64,000 nt of DNA from positions 15,949,638 to 16,013,637 of the forward strand of contig OZ059900.1 of the NCBI GenBank assembly GCA_964057225.1, written 5' to 3'. The notes under the pieces are model-generated. The model was not told the origin of the DNA. It ran no database searches and was given only the letters and a program-made list of their open reading frames with translations. The position numbers were made by a program, and so were the translations under genes. Numbering within the stretch: position 1 is the first letter of the stretch; each line of letters starts with the position of its first letter. Below, piece after piece: positions 1 to 9,500 of the stretch. The stretch comes from Auanema rhodensis. Taxonomy: Eukaryota > Nematoda > Chromadorea > Rhabditida > Rhabditidae.

Positions 1-89
1 TTTTAGTATGTAACACGCTGAAATACAAAAACACAGTATTTCCCATGAGAAATATTTTATTATGCTGGAAAACCAGTTTTTGGAAATTT
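1..89. repeat. Truncated J1 inverted junction at the window edge
   Basis: Bases 1-20 correspond to the J1 loop at 2390-2409 and bases 21-89 to its right arm at 2410-2478, all identical by eye. The left arm would lie upstream of the window. This means that a plus-oriented monomer ends just before position 1, and that another copy of the J1 inversion exists to the left. Confidence 0.85.
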
Positions 90-1183
90 CGCTGTAAACA
101 AGGTTTTGACTTACGATTTCATGTGTTCAAACTCATGCAATGTCAATGAAACCTAGCTCAAAATTGTTCGTACAACGTCTAGTTCCACTTTCACGACAAA
201 AAAACAGGGGTTAGAAAATTAAGGAAATTAGCATATTCTGAGGGCACGCCCCTTATGGCTAATATTGATTAAATCGATTTTTGTTCATATGAGTCGTCAA
301 ATGCAACTAATTTCAGCGTGTTACATACTAAAATGAAGCATTTTACATGCTGAACACTAGAAAAATACAAAAACACAGTATTTCCCATGAGAAATATTTT
401 ATTATGCTGGAAAACCAGTTTTTGGAAATTTCGCTGTAAACAAGGTTTTGACTTACGATTTCATGTGTTCAAACTCATGCAATGTCAATGAAACCTAGCT
501 CAAAATTGTTCCTACAACGTCTAGTTCCACTTTCACGACAAAAAACAGGGGTTAGAAAATTAAGGAAATTAGCATATTCTGAGGGCACGCCCCTTATGGC
601 TAATATTGATTAAATCGATTTTTGTTCATATGAGTCGTCAAATGCAACGAATTTCAGCGTGTTACATACTAAAATGAAGCATTTTACATGCTGAACACTA
701 GAAAAATACAAAAACACAGTATTTCCCATGAGAAATATTTTATTATGCTGGAAAACCAGTTTTTGGAAATTTCGCTGTAAACAAGGTTTTGACTTACGAT
801 TTCATGTGTTCAAACTCATGCAATGTCAATGAAACCTAGCTCAAAAGTGTTCCTACAACGTCTAGTTCCACTTTCACGACAACAAAACAGGGGTTAGAAA
901 ATTAAGGAAATTAGCATATTCTGAGGGCACGCCCCTTATGGCTAATATTGATTAAATCGATTTTTGTTCATATGAGTCGTCAAATGCAACGAATTTCAGC
1001 GTGTTACATACTAAAATGAAGCATTTCACATGCTGAACACTAGAAAAATACAAAAACACAGTATTTCCTATGAGAAATATTTTATTATGCTGGAAAACCA
1101 GTTTTTTGAAATTTCGCTGTAAACAAGGTTTTGACTTACGATTTCATGTGTTCAAACTCATGCAATGTCAATGAAACCTAGCT
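21..1183 (-). repeat. Minus-oriented monomer block, copy 1
   Basis: These are monomers in reverse orientation, with phase marks (ttacatact on the plus strand) at 321, 662 and 1004. The spacings are 341 and 342 bp, the shorter one because one A is missing from the A7 tract near 540. Two of the three monomers carry cctacaacg where the main array has the complement of tacgaac, and one has cacgacaacaaaacag. These marks define a minus-strand subfamily rarely or never seen in the plus array. No gene is present. Confidence 0.93.
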
Positions 1184-1329
1184 TTTTTTCTTTTTTTCTA
1201 ACCCCTGTTTTTTTGTCGTGAAAGTGGAACTAGACGTTGTGCGAACAATTTTGAGCTAGGTTTCATTGACATTGCATGAGTTTGAACACATGAAATCGTA
1301 AGTCAAAACCTTGTTTACAGCGAAATTTC
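1108..1329. repeat. J2 tail-side inverted junction, copy 1
   Basis: Left arm 1108-1183 and right arm 1254-1329 are perfect reverse complements over 76 bases, separated by a 70-nt spacer (1184-1253). Beyond the arms the complementarity continues imperfectly for about 1 kb on each side, because both flanks are monomers in opposite orientation. The spacer starts with a T-rich stretch (two T7 runs separated by C) that is neither orientation's normal sequence. It then enters a plus monomer at ctaacccctg near 1198. In monomer coordinates the minus side stops near offset 169 and the plus side resumes near offset 110. The T-rich filler may be slippage or repair scar sequence (inference). Confidence 0.9.
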
Positions 1330-2412
1330 CAAAAACTGGTTTTCCAGCATGATAAAATATTTCTCATGGGAAATACTGTGTTTTTGTATTTTTCTAGTGT
1401 TCAGCATGTAAAATGCTTCATTTTAGTATGTAACACGCTGAAATTCGTTGCATTTGACGACTCATATGAACAAAAATCGATTTAATCAATATTAGCCATA
1501 AGGGGCGTGCCCTCAGAATATGCTAATTTCCTTAATTTTCTAACCCCTGTTTTTTTGTCGTGAAAGTGGAACTAGACGTTGTACAAACAATTTTGAGCTA
1601 GGTTTCATTGACATTGCATGAGTTTGAACACATGAAATCGTAAGTCAAAACCTTGTTTACAGCGAAATTTCCAAAAACTGGTTTTCCAGCATGATAAAAT
1701 ATTTCTCATGGGAAATACTGTGTTTTTGTATTTTTCTAGTGTTCAGCATGTAAAATGCTTCATTTTAGTATGTAACACGCTGAAATTCGTTGCATTTGAC
1801 GACTCATATGAACAAAAATCGATTTAATCAATATTAGCCATAAGGGGCGTGCCCCTCAGAATATGCTAATTTCCTTAATTTTCTACCCCCTGTTTTTTTG
1901 TCGTGAAAGTGGAACTAGACGTTGTACAAACAATTTTGAGCTAGGTTTCATTGACATTGCATGAGTTTGAACACATGAAATCGTAAGTCAAAACCTTGTT
2001 TACAGCGAAATTTCCAAAAACTGGTTTTCCAGCATAATAAAATATTTCTCATGAGAAATACTGTGTTTTTGTATTTTTCTAGTGTTCAGCATGTGAAATG
2101 CTTCATTTTAGTATGTAACACGCTGAAATTCGTTGCATTTGACGACTCATATGAACAAAAATCGATTTAATCAATATTAGCCATAAGGGGCGTGCCCTCA
2201 GAATATGCTAATTTCCTTAATTTTCTAACCCCTGTATTGTTGTCGTTAAAGTGGAACTAGACGTTGTAGGAACAATTTTGAGCTAGGTTTCAAATTTCCA
2301 AAAACTGGTTTTCCAGCATAATAAAATATTTCTCATGGGAAATACTGTGTTTTTGTATTTTTCTAGTGTTCAGCATGTAAAATGCTTCATTTTAGTATGT
2401 AACACGCTGAAA
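1194..2412 (+). repeat. Short plus-oriented monomer block, copy 1
   Basis: Phase marks lie at 1428, 1770, 2113 and 2397, giving spacings of 342, 343 and 284. The 343 comes from an extra C at 1852-1855, which turns the GC-rich near-palindrome into a perfect one (aggggc-gt-gcccct, 1843-1856). The 284 comes from a 58-bp deletion. The first three partial or full monomers carry gtgcgaac and tacaaac. The block ends at J1, where plus sequence stops after aacacgctgaaat. Confidence 0.92.
2113..2396 (+). repeat. Divergent, deleted monomer beside J1
   Basis: This plus monomer is 284 bp instead of 342. After aggtttc at 2291 the sequence jumps directly to aaatttcc, removing offsets 180-237 (58 bp). It also has four private changes at 2236, 2239, 2247 and 2269 relative to the plus consensus. 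Two of them, giving ttgttgtcg and gttgtagg, are exactly the complements of variants found in the minus-oriented monomers (cgacaac near 880 and cctacaac near 852). It therefore looks like a minus-family monomer now lying in plus orientation. The likely origin is the inversion that formed J1, or conversion between its arms. Confidence 0.85.
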
Positions 2413-2478
2413 TACAAAAACACAGTATTTCCCATGAGAAATATTTTATTATGCTGGAAAACCAGTTTTTGGAAATTT
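2292..2478. repeat. J1 perfect inverted repeat (foldback hairpin)
   Basis: Left arm 2292-2360 and right arm 2410-2478 are exact reverse complements over 69 bases, with a 49-nt loop at 2361-2409. The left arm starts immediately at the 58-bp deletion breakpoint, so the limit of perfect pairing is set by that deletion. The plus sequence ends within gaaat, and minus sequence begins with acaaaaacacag. In monomer coordinates the loop is offsets 307-342 plus 1-13. Such a structure could form a cruciform in DNA or a long hairpin if transcribed. That is inference; no promoter is visible. Confidence 0.95.
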
Positions 2479-3572
2479 CGCTGTAAACAAGGTTTTGACT
2501 TACGATTTCATGTGTTCAAACTCATGCAATGTCAATGAAACCTAGCTCAAAATCGTTCGTACAACGTCTAGTTCCACTTTCACGACAAAAAAACAGGGGT
2601 TAGAAAATTAAGGAAATTAGCATATTCTGAGGGCACGCCCCTTATGGCTAATATTGATTAAATCGATTTTTGTTCATATGAGTCGTCAAATGCAACGAAT
2701 TTCAGCGTGTTACATACTAAAATGAAGCATTTTACATGCTGAACACTAGAAAAATACAAAAACACAGTATTTCCCATGAGAAATATTTTATTATGCTGGA
2801 AAACCAGTTTTTGGAAATTTCGCTGTAAACAAGGTTTTGACTTACGATTTCATGTGTTCAAACTCATGCAATGTCAATGAAACCTAGCTCAAAATTGTTC
2901 CTACAACGTCTAGTTCCACTTTCACGACAAAAAACAGGGGTTAGAAAATTAAGGAAATTAGCATATTCTGAGGGCACGCCCCTTATGGCTAATATTGATT
3001 AAATCGATTTTTGTTCATATGAGTCGTCAAATGCAACGAATTTCAGCGTGTTACATACTAAAATGAAGCATTTTACATGCTGAACACTAGAAAAATACAA
3101 AAACACAGTATTTCCCATGAGAAATATTTTATTATGCTGGAAAACCAGTTTTTGGAAATTTCGCTGTAAACAAGGTTTTGACTTACGATTTCATGTGTTC
3201 AAACTCATGCAATGTCAATGAAACCTAGCTCAAAATTGTTCCTACAACGTCTAGTTCCACTTTCACGACAACAAAACAGGGGTTAGAAAATTAAGGAAAT
3301 TAGCATATTCTGAGGGCACGCCCCTTATGGCTAATATTGATTAAATCGATTTTTGTTCATATGAGTCGTCAAATGCAACGAATTTCAGCGTGTTACATAC
3401 TAAAATGAAGCATTTCACATGCTGAACACTAGAAAAATACAAAAACACAGTATTTCCTATGAGAAATATTTTATTATGCTGGAAAACCAGTTTTTTGAAA
3501 TTTCGCTGTAAACAAGGTTTTGACTTACGATTTCATGTGTTCAAACTCATGCAATGTCAATGAAACCTAGCT
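2410..3572 (-). repeat. Minus-oriented monomer block, copy 2
   Basis: This block is equivalent to 21-1183, displaced by 2389 bp. It keeps the same 6-A tract near 2930, the cctacaacg variants, the cacgacaacaaaacag variant and the catttcacatg variant. It differs from copy 1 at 2554 (C for T), 2697 (G for T) and 3236 (T for G). At 2697 and 3236 it has the consensus base, so those changes probably arose in copy 1. Confidence 0.93.
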
Positions 3573-3718
3573 TTTTTTCTTTTTTTCTAACCCCTGTTTT
3601 TTTGTCGTGAAAGTGGAACTAGACGTTGTGCGAACAATTTTGAGCTAGGTTTCATTGACATTGCATGAGTTTGAACACATGAAATCGTAAGTCAAAACCT
3701 TGTTTACAGCGAAATTTC
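3497..3718. repeat. J2 inverted junction, copy 2
   Basis: This is identical by eye to the junction at 1108-1329: 76-bp perfect arms (3497-3572 and 3643-3718) and the same 70-nt spacer with two T7 runs. It is the last change of orientation in the window; every monomer to the right is in plus orientation. Confidence 0.9.
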
Positions 3719-5114
3719 CAAAAACTGGTTTTCCAGCATGATAAAATATTTCTCATGGGAAATACTGTGTTTTTGTATTTTTCTAGTGTTCAGCATGTAA
3801 AATGCTTCATTTTAGTATGTAACACGCTGAAATTCGTTGCATTTGACGACTCATATGAACAAAAATCGATTTAATCAATATTAGCCATAAGGGGCGTGCC
3901 CTCAGAATATGCTAATTTCCTTAATTTTCTAACCCCTGTTTTTTTGTCGTGAAAGTGGAACTAGACGTTGTACAAACAATTTTGAGCTAGGTTTCATTGA
4001 CATTGCATGAGTTTGAACACATGAAATCGTAAGTCAAAACCTTGTTTACAGCGAAATTTCCAAAAACTGGTTTTCCAGCATGATAAAATATTTCTCATGG
4101 GAAATACTGTGTTTTTGTATTTTTCTAGTGTTCAGCATGTAAAATGCTTCATTTTAGTATGTAACACGCTGAAATTCGTTGCATTTGACGACTCATATGA
4201 ACAAAAATCGATTTAATCAATATTAGCCATAAGGGGCGTGCCCTCAGAATATGCTAATTTCCTTAATTTTCTACCCCCTGTTTTTTTGTCGTGAAAGTGG
4301 AACTAGACGTTGTACAAACAATTTTGAGCTAGGTTTCATTGACATTGCATGAGTTTGAACACATGAAATCGTAAGTCAAAACCTTGTTTACAGCGAAATT
4401 TCCAAAAACTGGTTTTCCAGCATAATAAAATATTTCTCATGAGAAATACTGTGTTTTTGTATTTTTCTAGTGTTCAGCATGTAAAATGCTTCATTTTAGT
4501 ATGTAACACGCTGAAATTCGTTGCATTTGACGACTCATATGAACAAAAATCGATTTAATCAATATTAGCCATAAGGGGCGTGCCCTCAGAATATGCTAAT
4601 TTCCTTAATTTTCTAACCCCTGTTTTTTTGTCGTGAAAGTGGAACTAGACGTTGTACGAACAATTTTGAGCTAGGTTTCATTGACATTGCATGAGTTTGA
4701 ACACATGAAATCGTAAGTCAAAACCTTGTTTACAGCGAAATTTCCAAAAACTGCTTTTCCAGCATAATAAAATATTTCTCATGGGAAATACTGTGTTTTT
4801 GTATTTTTCTAGTGTTCAGCATGTAAAATGCTTCATTTTAGTATGTAACACGCTGAAATTCGTTGCATTTGACGACTCATATGAACAAAAATCGATTTAA
4901 TCAATATTAGCCATAAGGGGCGTGCCCTCAGAATATGCTAATTTCCTTAATTTTCTAACCCCTGTTTTTTTGTCGTGAAAGTGGAACTAGACGTTGTACA
5001 AACAATTTTGAGCTAGGTTTCATTGACATTGCATGAGTTTGAACACATGAAATCGTAAGTCAAAACCTTGTTTACAGCGAAATTTCCAAAAACTGGTTTT
5101 CCAGCATAATAAAA

Positions 5115-5132
5115 TATTTCTCATGAGAAATA
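5115..5132. repeat. 18-bp perfect palindrome within a variant monomer
   Basis: At offset 273-290 the variant atgagaaata makes tatttctcatgagaaata a perfect 18-bp palindrome; the majority monomer has atgggaaata and one mismatched pair. The perfect form also occurs at 4431-4448, in the monomers starting 7579, 11341, 12367, 18181, 21601 and 25021, and in the minus blocks. It could be a binding site for a dimeric protein, but nothing in the window shows this. Confidence 0.8.
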
Positions 5133-5184
5133 CTGTGTTTTTGTATTTTTCTAGTGTTCAGCATGTAAAATGCTTCATTTTAGT

Positions 5185-5526
5185 ATGTAACACGCTGAAA
5201 TTCGTTGCATTTGACGACTCATATGAACAAAAATCGATTTAATCAATATTAGCCATAAGGGGCGTGCCCTCAGAATATGCTAATTTCCTTAATTTTCTAA
5301 CCCCTGTTTTTTTGTCGTGAAAGTGGAACTAGACGTTGTACGAACAATTTTGAGCTAGGTTTCATTGACATTGCATGAGTTTGAACACATGAAATCGTAA
5401 GTCAAAACCTTGTTTACAGCGAAATTTCCAAAAACTGGTTTTCCAGCATAATAAAATATTTCTCATGGGAAATACTGTGTTTTTGTATTTTTCTAGTGTT
5501 CAGCATGTAAAATGCTTCATTTTAGT
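5185..5526 (+). repeat. Reference monomer of the satellite (342 bp)
   Basis: This copy is close to the majority sequence and serves as a coordinate standard. Landmarks by offset are: phase mark at 1-10; GC-rich near-palindrome around 73-86; T7 tract at 122-129 region after ctaacccc; tacgaac at about 155-161; aggtttcatt at 173-182; ccaaaaactggttttcc at 244-260; cataataaaat at 263-273; the 18-bp near-palindrome at 273-290; gtatttttctag at 301-312; agcat/atgct inverted pair near 318-332. Main variable sites are: start of the phase mark (atg, ttg or gtg); ccccTg versus cccttg; tacgaac versus tacaaac; gtttcatt versus gttacatt; cataat versus catgat; and gtattt versus gtattc. It has stop codons in every frame and no sign of coding. 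Confidence 0.93.
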
Positions 5527-6552
5527 ATGTAACACGCTGAAATTCGTTGCATTTGACGACTCATATGAACAAAAATCGATTTAATCAATATTAGCCATAA
5601 GGGGCGTGCCCTCAGAATATGCTAATTTCCTTAATTTTCTAACCCCTGTTTTTTTGTCGTGAAAGTGGAACTAGACGTTGTACGAACAATTTTGAGCTAA
5701 GTTTCATTGACATTGCATGAGTTTGAACACATGAAATCGTAAGTCAAAACCTTGTTTACAGCGAAATTTCCAAAAACTGGTTTTCCAGCATAATAAAATA
5801 TTTCTCATGGGAAATACTGTGTTTTTGTTTTTTTCTAGTGTTCAGCATGTAAAATGCTTCATTTTAGTATGTAACACGCTGAAATTCGTTGCATTTGACG
5901 ACTCATATGAACAAAAATCGATTTAATCAATATTAGCCATAAGGGGCGTGCCCTCAGAATATGCTAATTTCCTTAATTTTCTAACCCCTGTTTTTTTGTC
6001 GTGAAAGTGGAACTAGACGTTGTACGAACAATTTTGAGCTAGGTTTCATTGACATTGCATGAGTTTGAACACATGAAATCGTAAGTCAAAACCTTGTTTA
6101 CAGCGAAATTTCCAAAAACTGGTTTTCCAGCATAATAAAATATTTCTCATGGGAAATACTGTGTTTTTGTATTTTTCTAGTGTTCAGCATGTAAAATGCT
6201 TCATTTTAGTATGTAACACGCTGAAATTCGTTGCATTTGACGACTCATATGAACAAAAATCGATTTAATCAATATTAGCCATAAGGGGCGTGCCCTCAGA
6301 ATATGCTAATTTCCTTAATTTTCTAACCCCTGTTTTTTTGTCGTGAAAGTGGAACTAGACGTTGTACGAACAATTTTGAGCTAAGTTTCATTGACATTGC
6401 ATGAGTTTGAACACATGAAATCGTAAGTCAAAACCTTGTTTACAGCGAAATTTCCAAAAACTGGTTTTCCAGCATAATAAAATATTTCTCATGGGAAATA
6501 CTGTGTTTTTGTTTTTTTCTAGTGTTCAGCATGTAAAATGCTTCATTTTAGT
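5185..6552 (+). repeat. Two copies of a 684-bp dimer
   Basis: The monomers at 5527 and 6211 share two private marks, gagctaagtttc and gtttttgttttttt. The monomers before each (5185 and 5869) are ordinary. The spacing is 684 bp, so a two-monomer unit has been duplicated in tandem. This is the first HOR in the main array and lies in an otherwise nearly uniform stretch. Confidence 0.85.
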
Positions 6553-9500
6553 ATGTAACACGCTGAAATTCGTTGCATTTGACGACTCATATGAACAAAA
6601 ATCGATTTAATCAATATTAGCCATAAGGGGCGTGCCCTCAGAATATGCTAATTTCCTTAATTTTCTAACCCCTGTTTTTTTGTCGTGAAAGTGGAACTAG
6701 ACGTTGTACGAACAATTTTGAGCTAGGTTTCATTGACATTGCATGAGTTTGAACACATGAAATCGTAAGTCAAAACCTTGTTTACAGCGAAATTTCCAAA
6801 AACTGGTTTTCCAGCATAATAAAATATTTCTCATGGGAAATACTGTGTTTTTGTATTTTTCTAGTGTTCAGCATGTAAAATGCTTCATTTTAGTATGTAA
6901 CACGCTGAAATTCGTTGCATTTGACGACTCATATGAACAAAAATCGATTTAATCAATATTAGCCATAAGGGGCGTGCCCTCAGAATATGCTAATTTCCTT
7001 AATTTTCTAACCCCTGTTTTTTTGTCGTGAAAGTGGAACTAGACGTTGTACGAACAATTTTGAGCTAGGTTTCATTGACATTGCATGAGTTTGAACACAT
7101 GAAATCGTAAGTCAAAACCTTGTTTACAGCGAAATTTCCAAAAACTGGTTTTCCAGCATAATAAAATATTTCTCATGGGAAATACTGTGTTTTTGTATTC
7201 TTCTAGTGTTCAGCATGTAAAATGCTTCATTTTAGTATGTAACACGATGAAATTCGTTGCATTTGACGACTCATATGAACAAAAATCGATTTAATCAATA
7301 TTAGCCATAAGGGGCGTGCCCTCAGAATATGCTAATTTCCTTAATTTTCTAACCCCTGTTTTTTTGTCGTGAAAGTGGAACTAGACGTTGTACGAACAAT
7401 TTTGAGCTAGGTTTCATTGACATTGCATGAGTTTGAACACATGAAATCGTAAGTCAAAACCTTGTTTACAGCGAAATTTCCAAAAACTGGTTTTCCAGCA
7501 TAATAAAATATTTCTCATGGGAAATACTGTGTTTTTGTATTTTTCTAGTGTTCAGCATGTAAAATGCTTCATTTTAGTATGTAACACGCTGAAATTCGTT
7601 GCATTTGACGACTCATATGAACAAAAATCGATTTAATCAATATTAGCCATAAGGGGCGTGCCCTCAGAATATGCTAATTTCCTTAATTTTCTAACCCCTG
7701 TTTTTTTGTCGTGAAAGTGGAACTAGACGTTGTACAAACAATTTTGAGCTAGGTTTCATTGACATTGCATGAGTTTGAAAACATGAAATCGTAAGTCAAA
7801 ACCTTGTTTACAGCGAAATTTCCAAAAACTGGTTTTCCAGCATAATAAAATATTTCTCATGAGAAATACTGTGTTTTTGTATTTTTCTAGTGTTCAGCAT
7901 GTAAAATGCTTCATTTTAGTATGTAACACGCTGAAATTCGTTGCATTTGACGACTCATATGAACAAAAATCGATTTAATCAATATTAGCCATAAGGGCCG
8001 TGCCCTCAGAATATGCTAATTTCCTTAATTTTCTAACCCCTGTTTTTTTGTCGTGAAAGTGGAACTAGACGTTGTACGAACAATTTTGAGCTAGGTTTCA
8101 TTGACATTGCATGAGTTTGAACACATGAAATCGTAAGTCAAAACCTTGTTTACAGCGAAATTTCCAAAAACTGGTTTTCCAGCATAATAAAATATTTCTC
8201 ATGGGAAATACTGTGTTTTTGTATTTTTCTAGTGTTCAGCATGTAAAATGCTTCATTTTAGTATGTAACACGCTGAAATTCGTTGCATTTGACGACTCAT
8301 ATGAACAAAAATCGATTTAATCAATATTAGCCATAAGGGGCGTGCCCTCAGAATATGCTAATTTCCTTAATTTTCTAACCCCTGTTTTTTTGTCGTGAAA
8401 GTGGAACTAGACGTTGTACAAACAATTTTGAGCTAGGTTTCATTGACATTGCATGAGTTTGAACACATGAAATCGTAAGTCAAAACCTTGTTTACAGCGA
8501 AATTTCCAAAAACTGGTTTTCCAGCATAATAAAATATTTCTCATGAGATATACTGTGTTTTTGTATTTTTCTAGTGTTCAGCATGTAAAATGCTTCATTT
8601 TAGTATGTAACACGCTGAAATTCGTTGCATTTGACGACTCATATGAACAAAAATCGATTTAATCAATATTAGCCATAAGGGGCGTGCCCTCAGAATATGC
8701 TAATTTCCTTAATTTTCTAACCCCTGTTTTTTTGTCGTGAAAGTGGAACTAGACGTTGTACGAACAATTTTGAGCTAGGTTTCATTGACATTACATGAGT
8801 TTGAACACATGAAATCGTAAGTCAAAACCTTGTTTACAGCGAAATTTCCAAAAACTGGTTTTCCAGCATAATAAAATATTTCTCATGGGAAATACTGTGT
8901 TTTTGTATTCTTCTAGTGTTCAGCATGTAAAATGCTTCATTTTAGTTTGTAACACGCTGAAATTCGTTGCATTTGACGACTCATATGAACAAAAATCGAT
9001 TTAATCAATATTAGCCATAAGGGGCGTGCCCTCAGAATATGCTAATTTCCTTAATTTTCTAACCCTTGTTTTTTTGTCGTGAAAGTGGAACTAGACGTTG
9101 TACAAACAATTTTGAGCTAGGTTTCATTGACATTGCATGAGTTTGAACACATGAAATCGTAAGTCAAAACCTTGTTTACAGCGAAATTTCCAAAAACTGG
9201 TTTTCCAGCATAATAAAATATTTCTCATGGGAAATACTGTGTTTTTGTTTTTTTCTAGTGTTCAGCATGTAAAATGCTTCATTTTAGTATGTAACACGCT
9301 AAAATTCGTTGCATTTGACGAATCATATGAACAAAAATCGATTTAATCAATATTAGCCATAAGGGGCGTGCCCTCAGAATATGCTAATTTCCTTAATTTT
9401 CTAACCCCTGTTTTTTTGTCGTGAAAGTGGAACTAGACGTTGTACGAACAATTTTGAGCTAGGTTTCATTGACATTGCATGAGTTTGAACACATGAAATC

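Larger units (their letters stand above)
1..2291. repeat. Segmental duplication, copy 1 of the inverted satellite block
   Basis: This block matches 2390-4679 at a constant offset of 2389, falling to 2388 after a one-base insertion in this copy. Shared private marks show common descent rather than general satellite similarity: the T-rich J2 junction (1182 and 3571), the variant gtgcgaac (1241 and 3630) and ctaccccctg (1883 and 4271). I read eight substitutions between copies (165, 308, 847, 2095, 2236, 2239, 2247, 2269) and one indel (an extra C within 1852-1855). Four of the substitutions cluster in the last 60 bases. The duplicated unit carries a minus block, junction J2 and a plus block, so the inversions predate the duplication. 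The left limit lies outside the window. Confidence 0.9.
2390..4679. repeat. Segmental duplication, copy 2 of the inverted satellite block
   Basis: This is the second copy of the unit starting at position 1. It begins in the J1 loop, continues as a minus block, passes J2 at 3573-3642 and then runs as plus monomers directly into the long main array. Unlike copy 1, its last aligned monomer (4501 onward) looks like an ordinary main-array monomer. It lacks the cluster of private substitutions and the 58-bp deletion found at 2236-2291. The right limit of the duplication is therefore blurred: beyond about 4500 the match is no better than between any two plus monomers. Confidence 0.85.

Noticed and set aside
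2292-2478. Inverted-repeat transposon (MITE)
   Set aside because: Both arms and the loop are ordinary satellite sequence, and no target-site duplication flanks them. An inversion junction explains it fully.
2335-2538. 67-residue open reading frame on the plus strand
   Set aside because: It exists only because the J1 inversion joins a plus monomer to a minus monomer and happens to avoid stops. Its two halves translate opposite strands of the same non-coding repeat. There is no promoter context, and the matching region at position 1 lacks the start half within the window.
4516-4534. CENP-B box-like sequence ttcgttgcatttgacga
   Set aside because: The first part (TTCG, four bases, A) fits the core pattern, but the required CGGG is TGAC here. 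A match to half of a degenerate motif in an AT-rich repeat is weak evidence.
1-4679. Pure assembly artefact at the left edge
   Set aside because: It cannot be excluded, but the two copies differ at several separate positions, and J2 carries a specific T-rich scar in both. That is more easily explained by real duplication than by a simple duplicated contig end. Read-level evidence is needed.
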